DNA of 60,668 bases from Alphaproteobacteria bacterium. GTDB taxonomy: Bacteria; Pseudomonadota; Alphaproteobacteria; Micropepsales; Micropepsaceae. The stretch's first letter is position 1; each line of letters starts with the position of its first letter. Below the pieces are notes generated by a model. The model had not been told where the DNA came from and searched no databases. It saw only the letters and a list, made by a program, of their open reading frames with translations. Positions 44,755-53,724 of the stretch are shown piece by piece. The DNA lies in assembly GCA_013697055.1 (NCBI GenBank), contig JACCXK010000028.1, forward strand, positions 1-60,668, given 5' to 3'. Made by a program: the position numbers and the translations under genes.

Positions 44755-45171
44755 TCAAGTCCCGAAGGTCAGGACCAGCCGGTTGCCGCCGTCCCGGGGC
44801 TGGTAGGTGATGTCGGCGCACAGCCCCACCACCATGGCAATACCGGCCAGCCCCACAGGCCGTTCCCCAAGCCCCTCATCCGGCGGCAATTTCCAGCTTG
44901 TGGGATCGAACAACGGGGCGTCATCCTCATAGATGATGGTGAAAAGGGGCAGGGGTTGGAGCCGCAGCCGGACCGGCTTCGCGCACTCCCCGCCATAACC
45001 ATATTTGATGGTGTTGGAGAAAAGTTCCTCGACCACAATTAACGCCCGTGATACCAAGGCAGCATCGATTTTCCAGGCGTTGCAGGCCTGTTCCAGCGCG
45101 CGCATCGCCGCAAACAGGCCGTCCATTGTCGCGGCATAGTTCAGTTCTATGGGCTCGGGAGAATTTTCCAT
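44755..45171 (-). CDS. RsbW-like anti-sigma regulatory ATPase/kinase (HATPase_c_2)
   Basis: 138 residues of the serine-kinase anti-sigma factor type. The N-box EELFSNTIKYGYGG and the G-box region RPVGLAGIAMV of a GHKL ATPase are present; LVLTF ends the fold. Such proteins bind a sigma factor and phosphorylate a STAS antagonist. Start uncertain: ATG at 45171 (or 45177) is taken, both without a clear ribosome site; the former lies on the same CATG as the start of the divergent FecR gene. Partners present within 5 kb are a STAS protein and a PP2C phosphatase. Confidence 0.8.
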   Translation of the reverse strand: MENSPEPIELNYAATMDGLFAAMRALEQACNAWKIDAALVSRALIVVEELFSNTIKYGYGGECAKPVRLRLQPLPLFTIIYEDDAPLFDPTSWKLPPDEGLGERPVGLAGIAMVVGLCADITYQPRDGGNRLVLTFGT

Positions 45172-45628
45172 GCGCATCAGGTCATTGGGCATATTGGGCT
45201 GCGCTGTCGCGCTGACGCTGGCATCCGCCGGGGCTGCGCCGGCAGACGATGCCATCGGCCAGGTCAAGACCGCCAAGGGTACGGTGCAGGTTGTGCATCA
45301 GGGCCAAACCCTGCCTCTCAAAGTCGGCGACCATGTTTTCCAGTCCGACACCATCATGACCGACAAGGCAGCCTCGGTCGGTATCACTTTCACCGACAAC
45401 AGCATGATGTCCCTGGGCTCCAACAGCAAGCTCGCGCTGAGCCAGTACCGTTTCGATGCCACGACTCATGTCGGGGTTTTCGACTCCGTCCTGTCCCAGG
45501 GCACTCTGGCGGCCAAATCCGGCCAGATCGTGAAGCAGAGACCCGAAGCGATGCACATCAGCACGCCGACTGCGCTTTTGGGCGTGCGCGGTACGGAATT
45601 CGTGGTGCGGGTCGAAGGAAAAAGCTGA
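45170..45628 (+). CDS. exported FecR-domain protein
   Basis: 152 residues with signal peptide (MRIRSLGILGCAVALTLASA). The FecR domain spans nearly all the rest: LKVGDHVFQSDTIMTDKAAS, ITFTDNSMMSLGSNSKLAL, and the hallmark STPTALLGVRGTEFVVRVEG. Unlike classic FecR of iron signalling it has no cytoplasmic or membrane part, so it is a stand-alone periplasmic domain. ATG at 45170 (GGGAGA upstream). It overlaps the OmpA-like gene by TGATG. Such free FecR proteins are often encoded beside CHASE2 sensors, as here, and may act as ligand or partner of the CHASE2 domain (inference). Confidence 0.88.
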   Translation: MRIRSLGILGCAVALTLASAGAAPADDAIGQVKTAKGTVQVVHQGQTLPLKVGDHVFQSDTIMTDKAASVGITFTDNSMMSLGSNSKLALSQYRFDATTHVGVFDSVLSQGTLAAKSGQIVKQRPEAMHISTPTALLGVRGTEFVVRVEGKS

Positions 45629-46218
45629 TGTCGCGCGCGCTTCGCTTTTTTGCGCCGGCATTGGCGTGCGCGTTTCTGGCCGGCTGTGCCCGTGATGTCG
45701 TCGTGGTGATGCCGGATTCCGATGGCCATATCGGCGGCGTGGTGGTGCAGACCGGCGGCGGCAAGTCCGTGGTGCTGGACAAGGCGTATGCATCGGATAC
45801 GCCGGGCGACAGCAAGGCGGGCGTCGCGAATGCCGAAGACGTCAAAAAGGATTTTTCCGAGGCCCTTGCGGCGCGTCCCAAGGAACCGGGACATCACAAG
45901 CTCTATTTCCTGAACGGCAGCGATACCATGACGGAAGAGTCAAAGGCCGAATTCGAGACCAAGGTCAAAACCGATGTTGATGACCGCCTGGCGGCCGAAA
46001 TCGTCATCATCGGCTATACCGACCGGGTCGGTTCCCTGGAGGACAATGACAGGTTGTCGCGTGAGCGCGCCGAGTCGATTAAGAAACTCCTGCAGGAGAA
46101 GGGTAACCTGCGTCCCGGCATCCAGATCACGACGGATGGTCGCGGTGAACGCGATGACCCGGATGCGGACGGCACGCCGAATCCCAATGAGCGTTACGTC
46201 GACATCATTGTGCAGTAG
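45628..46218 (+). CDS. OmpA-family peptidoglycan-binding lipoprotein
   Basis: 196 residues. Lipoprotein signal with lipobox AFLAGC (Cys20), a middle part of about 70 residues without known fold, then an OmpA-like domain: IIGYTDRVGSLEDNDRLSRE from about residue 130 with the Asp/Arg pair that binds meso-diaminopimelate, and the tail TDGRGERDDPDADGTPNPNE. It would tie an outer or inner membrane to peptidoglycan. Translationally coupled to the FecR gene and convergent with the CHASE2-phosphatase gene (14-bp overlap of the 3' ends). Confidence 0.88.
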   Translation: MSRALRFFAPALACAFLAGCARDVVVVMPDSDGHIGGVVVQTGGGKSVVLDKAYASDTPGDSKAGVANAEDVKKDFSEALAARPKEPGHHKLYFLNGSDTMTEESKAEFETKVKTDVDDRLAAEIVIIGYTDRVGSLEDNDRLSRERAESIKKLLQEKGNLRPGIQITTDGRGERDDPDADGTPNPNERYVDIIVQ

Positions 46219-48325
46219 GCCCGCGCCAGCGCACCGCCAGGATCGTCAGGTCATCTGACGGCTCCGCGCCCGCCACGAAATCGTCTGCCGCATCGTGCAA
46301 GGTCCGGGTCGCGCCATCGGCGCTGATATCCGCGGGCAGACCCGCCAGGACGGTTTGCGCCCGCGCCCGGCCCATCACTTCGCCCTTGGCCGTCATGGCT
46401 TCGGTGATGCCGTCGGTGATGACGCACAGCATGTCCCCGGGGTTGAGCTGGAAGCGCTCTTCCGGATAATCGAAATCCTCCAGGACGCAGAGCGGCGGAC
46501 TACCCTCCGCCGGCAGGGAGTAAGGCGCCGCGCCGGCGCGCAGCAGGAAGGGCGCGTCATGGCCCGCATTGCAGAATCGCAATTCCCCCGACCGCAGATC
46601 CAGGACGCCCGCAAACAGCGTGATGAACAGCATTTCCGGATTGTCGCGGCTGATTTCCCGGTTGGCGCGGTTGATGATGGCGCCGATATCATGCTCCCCG
46701 CGCAGGGCGCAGCTTTTGCACAGGGATTTTCCCAGCGCCATGAACAGGGCGGCGGGCATGCCCTTGCCGCTGACATCGCCCACCGCGAAGAACAGATGGT
46801 CCCGGTCCATCTTGAAGAAGTCGAAGAAATCGCCGCCGATCTGCCGCGCGGGGATCATCAAGGCATCCAGGTCGAAGCGGGAATCGCCCGCCACGCTGGC
46901 AGGCGCGGGCAATATGCCCGCCTGGATACGATGGGCTGCTTCCAGTTCGCCTGCGGTCTTGGCGGCAGCCAGCCGCAGGCGGCGGCGCTGGGCGTCGGCT
47001 TGGGCGAAGCCCGCGATCAGCAGCGCCGCCAGGGTGAGGCCGAGGCCGATCGCCGGCGTGACGATGTCGAGCAGGATTCGATATTGCCACCACAAGCCGA
47101 TTCCCAGGATGGCGAATTCCAGCGACAGAAGGACAATGGCGAGAAGCTGCAGGCGCGCCCGCACCATCGGCAGCACAAGGATCATCGCCAGACCGGCCAG
47201 CGCCGTCAGCGCCAGTTCCACGCCCAGACTCCAATCGGGCCTTCGCGCCAGTTTTTGCTGAAGAATGTTCTCCAGCAGCTGGGCCTGGATTTCCACTCCC
47301 GGCATGAAGCCCACCGGCGTGTTGCGCTGATCGGGCAGGCCCAGCGCGGTGACGCCCAGGAACACCAGCTTGTTGCGGAAAATCTCCGGCGACACCGGAT
47401 TTTTCTTGCGCAGGATGCTTTGCGCCGAAACAAAGCGGCGATCGTCATGGGGCGAGAAATTCACCAGTACGGTGCCGTCGCGCTGGGTGGCGACGAAATA
47501 CTCCCCGATCCGGGCGGCTATGATCGCATTGCCATCGAACAGGATGCGCGGAAAGCCGCCAGTGGCGGCGACGCGCAGCATCTCCGGGACCAGGCCAGGC
47601 GCCAGCCGTCCCGACAGCCGCGACATGATGGGCAGGCGCCGGAATACGCCGTCATCATCGGGGCGGACGGTGAGGCTGCCATGCGCCGACGCCGCTTCGT
47701 CCAGCACCGGGATGCTCCGTAGCGTGGTGCCGAAGCTCAGCAGCACGTCCGGCGGGTCCGGCCGGTCAAAGGGCGGCCGCAGATCCTTGGTCTGCACCGG
47801 GGTCATCGGGCCCTCATCCTCCCGCAAAGGCGTGTTGAAGAGCCCCCCGATCCCCAGCACGACGGGACCGTTCCCAAGCGCCTTCGCCAATTGGTCATCG
47901 CTGTGCGGCAGTTGCAAAATCGCATTGGCCAGGGGCGCCGGCAGATCACCGGCCTCGCGCAACCATTGTTCGGGCGACTGGCGGTCGGGCTCGGCCCAGA
48001 TCATGTCGATGCCCAGCGCCGCGGGCTTGGCGTCCAGAATGCGGGAAATCAACTCCGCCAGCTTGCGATGGGGCCAGGGCCATTGTCCCACCAGCTTCAG
48101 GCTGGCCTCGTCGATCGCCACGATAATCGCGCCGTCATGACGCTGGTCGCGGGGCATGGTGCGCTGATAGGAATCGAACAAGGTCATGCGCGGCGTGTCG
48201 AACAGCGCCGGTGCCGCGATCTGCAGGATCAGAAAGGGGATCAGCACCGCCCAGGCGGCGCGCCGGCCCCAGCCGCTCAGCACCAGCCGGCCCAGGCCCT
48301 TAAATTTCAAGGACCAGCCCGTCAT
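46205..48325 (-). CDS. CHASE2 sensor fused to PP2C/SpoIIE-type phosphatase
   Basis: 706 residues. N-terminal membrane helix (about 23-42), a periplasmic CHASE2 domain of about 320 residues (FDSYQRTMPRDQRHDGAIIV, GQWPWPHRKLAELISRILDA, GIDMIWAEPDRQSPEQW), three membrane helices (about 363-450), then a SpoIIE-type phosphatase: ARQIGGDFFDFFKMD and AVGDVSGKGMPAALFMALGK hold the metal aspartates; GELRFCNAGHDAPFLL and DMLCVITDGITEAM the later motifs. The CHASE2 domain would sense a periplasmic signal and control dephosphorylation of a STAS partner. ATG at 48325 with GGAGG upstream overlaps the MBL gene by 26 bp. Same operon as the MBL and STAS genes. Confidence 0.9.
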   Translation of the reverse strand: MTGWSLKFKGLGRLVLSGWGRRAAWAVLIPFLILQIAAPALFDTPRMTLFDSYQRTMPRDQRHDGAIIVAIDEASLKLVGQWPWPHRKLAELISRILDAKPAALGIDMIWAEPDRQSPEQWLREAGDLPAPLANAILQLPHSDDQLAKALGNGPVVLGIGGLFNTPLREDEGPMTPVQTKDLRPPFDRPDPPDVLLSFGTTLRSIPVLDEAASAHGSLTVRPDDDGVFRRLPIMSRLSGRLAPGLVPEMLRVAATGGFPRILFDGNAIIAARIGEYFVATQRDGTVLVNFSPHDDRRFVSAQSILRKKNPVSPEIFRNKLVFLGVTALGLPDQRNTPVGFMPGVEIQAQLLENILQQKLARRPDWSLGVELALTALAGLAMILVLPMVRARLQLLAIVLLSLEFAILGIGLWWQYRILLDIVTPAIGLGLTLAALLIAGFAQADAQRRRLRLAAAKTAGELEAAHRIQAGILPAPASVAGDSRFDLDALMIPARQIGGDFFDFFKMDRDHLFFAVGDVSGKGMPAALFMALGKSLCKSCALRGEHDIGAIINRANREISRDNPEMLFITLFAGVLDLRSGELRFCNAGHDAPFLLRAGAAPYSLPAEGSPPLCVLEDFDYPEERFQLNPGDMLCVITDGITEAMTAKGEVMGRARAQTVLAGLPADISADGATRTLHDAADDFVAGAEPSDDLTILAVRWRGPTAQ

Positions 48326-49259
48326 AGGCGATGGCGACCTCCAGCTTCTTGTCGGCGCGGGTGATTTCCTCGAAGCGGATGGTTTCCTTGAACACCCCTT
48401 CCAGCCGCGCATCGTCATAGACCGGCTCGTGATGGAACAGGCACAGCTTCCTGGCGCCCGCCATCTGGCAAAGCTCCACGCCCATGACATTGCTGGAATG
48501 GCCCCAGTCTTCCTTCATCGACACCGAGTCGGCCAGGGAATACATGGCGTCGAAGATCACCAGGTCGGCGTGCCTGAAGAACTTCGCCGCCCGCTCCATC
48601 TCGGCCCGGTCCTCGGGCTTGTGTTCCGAATCGGTGGTGTAGACCACCGTCTTGCCGTCCTTCTCGATGCGGTAGCCATAGGAATCATTGCCATGCATCT
48701 GCGGCGTGCCGGTGACCTTGGCGCCGGCGATGTCATAGGGCTTGTCGATCTCCATTTTCACGAATTCGATGGTGGCGCCCAGCGCCGTGAACTCGACCGG
48801 GAAACAGGGCTCGTGGTTCTGGCCGCGGATCGCCTGCTCGAATTTGTCGTGGCAGCTATAAATGATGACTTTGTTGCCGGGAATAAAACACGGGATGAAG
48901 AAGGGAAAGCCCATGATGTGGTCCCAGTGCACATGCGACACCAGGATGTGATAGGTCTGCGGCGCCTTGGGGCCGTGGCGGGCGATGGCGGCCAGCGAAA
49001 ACTCGCGCACGCCCGAACCCAGGTCGCAGATCAGATAGTCCGGCCCGCCCACATCCACCTGCACGCAGGAGGAATTGCCGCCGAAGGTCCCGGCTTCGGC
49101 GAAGCTGAGTTCCTGCTCGCAGAAGGCGTCCGCCTTTTCCGGCGTATCGAGATTTTTCCCCGCGGCCTTGACCAGCGCATTGACCAGCTTCTTGCGCACG
49201 CTCCTGGCGCCCAGCGGCGTGGGCAGGGAGCCGCGCGTTCCCCAGAAAGTGACTTTCAT
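48300..49259 (-). CDS. MBL-fold metallo-hydrolase
   Basis: 319 residues. Two-metal hydrolase fold of the metallo-beta-lactamase superfamily, with HVHWDH (H109, H111, D113, H114), GTPQMHGNDSYGYRIEKDG, VVYTTDSEHKPEDRAEM and LCLFHHEPVYDDARLEGVF. The opening MKVTFWGTRGSLPTPL is that of the cyclic-nucleotide-phosphodiesterase/RNase Z-like subgroup often placed beside two-component or phosphatase genes. Substrate unknown; a cyclic nucleotide is a guess from the family. Its ATG overlaps the STAS stop (ATGA) and its 3' end overlaps the phosphatase gene, so the three proteins belong to one unit. Confidence 0.88.
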   Translation of the reverse strand: MKVTFWGTRGSLPTPLGARSVRKKLVNALVKAAGKNLDTPEKADAFCEQELSFAEAGTFGGNSSCVQVDVGGPDYLICDLGSGVREFSLAAIARHGPKAPQTYHILVSHVHWDHIMGFPFFIPCFIPGNKVIIYSCHDKFEQAIRGQNHEPCFPVEFTALGATIEFVKMEIDKPYDIAGAKVTGTPQMHGNDSYGYRIEKDGKTVVYTTDSEHKPEDRAEMERAAKFFRHADLVIFDAMYSLADSVSMKEDWGHSSNVMGVELCQMAGARKLCLFHHEPVYDDARLEGVFKETIRFEEITRADKKLEVAIAYDGLVLEI

Positions 49260-49621
49260 GGCGCGTCCAGCCCCGGCAGCGAGTCCGGGTCCAGCTTGGC
49301 GACGGCGTCGTGCACCGTGTCGAACACCACCAGCAAATGCTTGAACCCGCCGATGTCATAGACTTCCTTGACCAGCGGCCGCAGGCTCGTGATGGCGAAG
49401 CTCTTGTTCTGGGCCTTGGACGCCTTCTGCACGATCACCAGGACGCGAAAGCCGCCGCTGGTGATGAGGTCCGCGGCCGACAGGTCCAGCACCAGCGCGG
49501 TGCCGGCCTTGGCCAGGCTGGCGGACAGCGCGACCTGGAATTGATCCGCATTGGACAGATCGATCCGTCCCGGCGCGGCGGCGATGATGGCGCCGCCGGC
49601 GCTTTTGTCCTTCAAATCCAT
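49256..49621 (-). CDS. STAS-domain anti-sigma factor antagonist (SpoIIAA/RsbV-like)
   Basis: 121 residues. STAS fold with APGRIDLSNADQFQVALSAS and the phospho-acceptor loop DLSAADLITSGGFRVLV, where S55 aligns with the phosphorylated serine of SpoIIAA/RsbV. Phosphorylated by an anti-sigma kinase it is inactive; dephosphorylated by a PP2C enzyme it releases the sigma factor. Both partner types are encoded nearby (44755-45171 and 46205-48325). First gene of the operon, preceded by a 136-bp gap that probably holds its promoter. Confidence 0.88.
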   Translation of the reverse strand: MDLKDKSAGGAIIAAAPGRIDLSNADQFQVALSASLAKAGTALVLDLSAADLITSGGFRVLVIVQKASKAQNKSFAITSLRPLVKEVYDIGGFKHLLVVFDTVHDAVAKLDPDSLPGLDAP

Positions 49622-49757
49622 GGTGCCCCGGACGCCCCAAAAATAACGCTTATGGTATGGACAAGCCTAAGCCGCCTGCCCCTTGGCGGGCAAGGGCGGG
49701 CTAGCCCCGCGAACGGGCATAAAATCAAGCAAAACCAGCTATTTGACAGGCGGCCGC

Positions 49758-50969
49758 TCACCAATTTGTGAGGGAGCCGTCTTCCAGCCGGTTCACCGGC
49801 AGATAGGCTCTGCTGTAGGGATATTTGGCCGCCAACGTCTCATCGATCTCCACCCCCAGGCCTGGGCCTTCGCCGGGATGCAGCGCGCCGTCCTTGTAGG
49901 TGTAGGTGCGCGGGAAAACCGCGTCGGTCACTTCGGCATGGTGCATCCATTCCTGGATGCCGAAATTGGGGATCGAGACATCGAAATGCAGCGCCGCCGC
50001 CATGCAGACCGGCGACAGGTCGGTGGCGCCATGGCAGCCGGTGCGCACATTATAGAGGTCGGCCAGGGCGGCGATGCGGCGCAGATGGGTGATGCCGCCG
50101 GCATGCACCACCGTGGCGCGGATATAATCGATCAGCTGTTCTTCGATCAGCTGCTTGCAGTCCCAGATGGAATTGAACACTTCGCCCACCGCCAGCGGCG
50201 TGACGGTGTGCTGGCGGATCAGGCGGAAGTTGGCCTGGTTCTCGGCCGTCACCGCATCTTCCAGCCAGAACAGGCGATAGGGCTCCAGCTCCTTGCCCAG
50301 CCGTCCCGCTTCGATCGGGGTCAGGCGGTGATGCACGTCATGCAGCAGGTGGACGTCCCATCCCAGCACATCGCGTGCCTTTTTGAACAGCTCGGGCACC
50401 GAACGCAGGTATTTTTCGCTGGACCAGGAATATTCGGAGGGAATATCGCTGTCGGCGGGATCGTAAGGCTTGCCCGCCTTGCCCACGCCGTATGTGGCCT
50501 TCAGGCCCGGCACACCGGCCTGCAGCCGCACGGCCTTGTATCCCTCAGCGATATATTTCTGCGCTTTCTCCAGCGCTTCTTCGATGCTGTTGCCGTTGGC
50601 ATGGGTGTAGACCATGGCGCCGTCGCGGCTCTTGCCGCCCAGCAATTGATAAAGCGGCAGGCCGGCCACCTTGGCCTTGATGTCCCACAGCGCCATGTCC
50701 ACCGCGGCGATCGCCGCCATGGTGACCGGCCCGCGCCGCCAATAGGCGCCGCGATAGAAATATTGCCAGGTGTCCTCGATGGTGTGGGCGTCGCGCCCGA
50801 TCAGGCAAGGCACCAGATGGTCGGTGAGATAACTCGCCACCGCCAGTTCGCGGCCGCTGAGAGTGGCATCTCCTAAGCCCGTCACGCCGTCCGAGGTTTC
50901 GATCTTCAGGGTGACGAAATTGCGTCCCGGACAGGTGACGATGACCTTGGCGGAAACAATCTTGAGCAC
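49758..50969 (-). CDS. manD: D-mannonate dehydratase, enolase superfamily (ManD/RspA)
   Basis: 403 residues. Dehydrates D-mannonate to 2-keto-3-deoxygluconate. The N-terminus [40 protein letters not shown], the substrate loop [58 protein letters not shown] and the end [12 protein letters not shown] match the Novosphingobium ManD closely. Metal ligands are in HLLHD and LFWLEDAV. Start ATG 50969. It is divergent from the PVC-type dehydrogenase. A role in glucuronate/mannonate breakdown fits the sugar-acid theme, although low-activity ManD relatives with other roles exist. Confidence 0.92.
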   Translation of the reverse strand: MLKIVSAKVIVTCPGRNFVTLKIETSDGVTGLGDATLSGRELAVASYLTDHLVPCLIGRDAHTIEDTWQYFYRGAYWRRGPVTMAAIAAVDMALWDIKAKVAGLPLYQLLGGKSRDGAMVYTHANGNSIEEALEKAQKYIAEGYKAVRLQAGVPGLKATYGVGKAGKPYDPADSDIPSEYSWSSEKYLRSVPELFKKARDVLGWDVHLLHDVHHRLTPIEAGRLGKELEPYRLFWLEDAVTAENQANFRLIRQHTVTPLAVGEVFNSIWDCKQLIEEQLIDYIRATVVHAGGITHLRRIAALADLYNVRTGCHGATDLSPVCMAAALHFDVSIPNFGIQEWMHHAEVTDAVFPRTYTYKDGALHPGEGPGLGVEIDETLAAKYPYSRAYLPVNRLEDGSLTNW

Positions 50970-51105
50970 GGCAATTCCTCCCAGCGGGGTCGCGGTTTTG
51001 GCCCGTTCTACGCGGTTTCCGGCTCATGCGAAACGCCGCATGGGGCTGGGCTTTACGGCTCCGGTGCCCGGTCTATTATCCCCGCCAAATTACAGGGAAA
51101 CCGCC

Positions 51106-53724
51106 ATGCGTTTCAGGACTTTTGCCTTTGCCTCTGCTGCACTTGCTCTGTCAGCGGTGGTGGGTTTTTCGGCGACAAAGCCTGCGGCGAAGAAGGGACC
51201 CCTGACCACCCAGTTGAACAAGCCTTGGCCGGCCAAGGTTCAGACCAAGCAGCCCAAGTTCCCGCCGACCTTGTCGCCGGCGCAGGAATTAAAAACCTTT
51301 CACATGGCGCCGGGCTTCCAGTTGCAGCTGGTCGCCTCCGAGCCGTTGGTGGTGGACCCGATCTTGGCGGAGTTCGACGGCAACGGGCGTCTTTGGGTCG
51401 TCGAGATGCAGGGTTATGCCGTGGGCCAGAAGATGGTCAACATGACCGAACCGGTCGGCGATGTCGCGATCCTGGAAGATACCGATGGCGATGGCATCTA
51501 TGACAAGCGCACCGTGTTCCAGGACAAGCTGGTCTTGCCGCGCGCACTGAAGATCCTGGATCATGGCTGCGCCCTGATCGGCGAGCCGCCCAACCTGGTG
51601 AAAGCCTGCGACACCAATGGCGACCTGGTGGCCGACACCAAGGAAGTCATCAAGGACGGCTTCGGCCGTGTCGGTAACATCGAACATGCCGCCAACGCGC
51701 TCTATTGGGGCATGGACAACACCATCAATATCGCCGAGCACAATTACAACGTGCTGCCGAAAGATGGCGGCAAGTTCGAGATCGTCACCAACCTGGTGCG
51801 CGGCCAATGGGGCGTCACGCAAAATGACGGCGGGCTGATCTTCCGCAATTTCAACACCGATCCCCTGTTCGCCGACTATGTACCGGCGCAGTATTATGTG
51901 CGCAATTCCGATCTCACCCGCACCGCGGGCCTTTATGAAAACCTGGTGGACCAGTCCAAGTCGGCGGTGTGGCCGGTGCGCCCGACACTCGGCGTCAATC
52001 GCGGCTATCGCCCCGAAGTGCCGCGCCCCGATGGTTCGGCCTATTATTATCAGGGCGTTTCCTCGCCCATGATCTATCGCGGCAACGCGCTGCCGAAGGA
52101 ATTCTACGGCCAGGCCGTGGTGGTCGACAGCCCCACCAACCTGGTGCATCTGCTGAAACTGAACGAAGGCGCCGACGGCAATCTCACCGGCGCCGATTAC
52201 TATTCCAAGGGCGAGTTTCTCGCTTCGACCGACGAGCGTTTCCGGCCCACCTGGCTGGTGCCCAGCCCCGACGGCAGCTTCCTGATCGTGGACATGTATC
52301 GCGGCGTGTCGCAGGACGAGCCGATCCAGAGCGACTATCTGAAGAATTATATCCAGCAGCACAAATTGTGGGACGGCATCCACAAGGGCCGCATCTGGCG
52401 GGTGATCCATACCGGCATGGTCAAGAACGCGGCGCCCAAGCCTCACCTGATCGACGAAACGCCGGCGCAGCTGGTGGCGCATCTGTCCGATCCCGGCGGC
52501 TGGTGGCGCGACACCGCCCAGCAGCTGCTGGTCCAGCGCGCCGACAAGTCGGTGGTGCCGGCGCTGAAGCTGTTGGCGGCCAGCGCGCCCGACTGGCGCA
52601 CGCGGGTGCAGGCCGTCTGGACCTTGTCGGGCATGGGCTCGCTGGACGCCGAGACGGTGAGCAAGGCGCTGACGGATTCCAACGCTTATGTGCGGCTGGC
52701 GGGTGTGCGCGGCGCCGAACCCTTTCTGGCCAAGGACGATGCCGCCATGAAAGCGGCGGCGCTGAAACTGTCCGACGATTCCAGCTGGACGGTGCGCCGG
52801 CAGTTGGCCGCGTCGCTGGGCGCATTGCCGCGCGAGGGCCGGGTGATGCCGGTGGTGGCGCTGATCAGGAAATACGGCAGCGATGCCACGACGGTGGATG
52901 CCGGGATTAGCGGGCTCAAGGGATTGGAAGCCGACGCGCTGGACGGGATTTTGGCGAGCAACGACGCCAATGCCGACACGGTGGAAATGCTGGCAGGCGC
53001 CGCCGCCAAAAGCCGCGATGTTGCGCAGGTACAGAAGCTGCTGGCGGCCGCCACCGATGCCGCCAAGCCGGCAAAGCTGCGGCTGGTCCTGTTGAACGGC
53101 GCCGCCACCGGCTTTTCCGGCGTTGATGCCCGCCCGCCCGCCGTGGTGTCCGGCGGCCGCGCGGGCGGCATGGAAGGCATCATCACCCGGCCCCGGCCGG
53201 CGGTGAAGCCGATGGCGCTGGCGAGTGAACCGGTGGCGTTGTCATTGCTGGCGAAGGAAAGCGGCGACATGGGCGCCGCTGCCAAGGCTGTGCTGGATGA
53301 CCTGACCTGGCCCGGCAAGCCGGTGCCGCCCGCGCCCAAGAACACGCGCACGGCGGAAGAAGAAGCCTTGTTCAAGGCAGGACTGGGCGTTTACGCCACC
53401 AACTGCGCCGGCTGTCATCAGGACAACGGCCAAGGCGCGCCGCGTGTGGCCGCCGCCTTGGCCGGCTCCAGGCTGGTCATTGGCCGCGCCGACATGCCTA
53501 TCCGGGTGCTGCTGAACGGCAAGGAAGGCTCGATCGGCGAGATGCCGCCCTTGGGCCAATCGCTGAATGATGAGCAATTGGCGCAGGTGGTGACCTATAT
53601 TCGCGGCGCCTTCGGCAACACCGCGGCGCCGGTCAAGCCGGTCCTCGCCAAGGAATATCGCCAGCTTTATGCCTTTCGCAAAAAGCCCTGGACCGACCAG
53701 GAGCTGCAGGCGCCAATCCGTTAG
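51106..53724 (+). CDS. PVC-type quinoprotein/HEAT-repeat dehydrogenase with C-terminal cytochrome c domain
   Basis: 872 residues. Signal peptide (MRFRTFAFASAALALSAVVG), then a large beta-propeller dehydrogenase domain (HMAPGFQLQLVASEPLVVDP, EFDGNGRLWVVEMQGYAVG, GNIEHAANALYWGMDNTINI, PDGSFLIVDMYRGVSQDEP), a helical HEAT-repeat-like stretch (about 480-690) and a cytochrome c domain at the end with CAGCHQDNGQG (C767, C770, H771). This is the layout named PVC-type heme-binding protein in Planctomycetes and found in some Alphaproteobacteria. It should oxidise a sugar or aldehyde in the periplasm and pass electrons to its own heme. ATG at 51106 (AGGGA upstream). One base of overlap with the ABC ATPase. 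Confidence 0.85.
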   Translation: MRFRTFAFASAALALSAVVGFSATKPAAKKGPLTTQLNKPWPAKVQTKQPKFPPTLSPAQELKTFHMAPGFQLQLVASEPLVVDPILAEFDGNGRLWVVEMQGYAVGQKMVNMTEPVGDVAILEDTDGDGIYDKRTVFQDKLVLPRALKILDHGCALIGEPPNLVKACDTNGDLVADTKEVIKDGFGRVGNIEHAANALYWGMDNTINIAEHNYNVLPKDGGKFEIVTNLVRGQWGVTQNDGGLIFRNFNTDPLFADYVPAQYYVRNSDLTRTAGLYENLVDQSKSAVWPVRPTLGVNRGYRPEVPRPDGSAYYYQGVSSPMIYRGNALPKEFYGQAVVVDSPTNLVHLLKLNEGADGNLTGADYYSKGEFLASTDERFRPTWLVPSPDGSFLIVDMYRGVSQDEPIQSDYLKNYIQQHKLWDGIHKGRIWRVIHTGMVKNAAPKPHLIDETPAQLVAHLSDPGGWWRDTAQQLLVQRADKSVVPALKLLAASAPDWRTRVQAVWTLSGMGSLDAETVSKALTDSNAYVRLAGVRGAEPFLAKDDAAMKAAALKLSDDSSWTVRRQLAASLGALPREGRVMPVVALIRKYGSDATTVDAGISGLKGLEADALDGILASNDANADTVEMLAGAAAKSRDVAQVQKLLAAATDAAKPAKLRLVLLNGAATGFSGVDARPPAVVSGGRAGGMEGIITRPRPAVKPMALASEPVALSLLAKESGDMGAAAKAVLDDLTWPGKPVPPAPKNTRTAEEEALFKAGLGVYATNCAGCHQDNGQGAPRVAAALAGSRLVIGRADMPIRVLLNGKEGSIGEMPPLGQSLNDEQLAQVVTYIRGAFGNTAAPVKPVLAKEYRQLYAFRKKPWTDQELQAPIR

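Noticed and set aside
49675..49700. GC-rich hairpin between manD and the STAS gene
   Set aside because: The arms are only about 5 bp and no T run follows in the minus direction; too weak to call a terminator.
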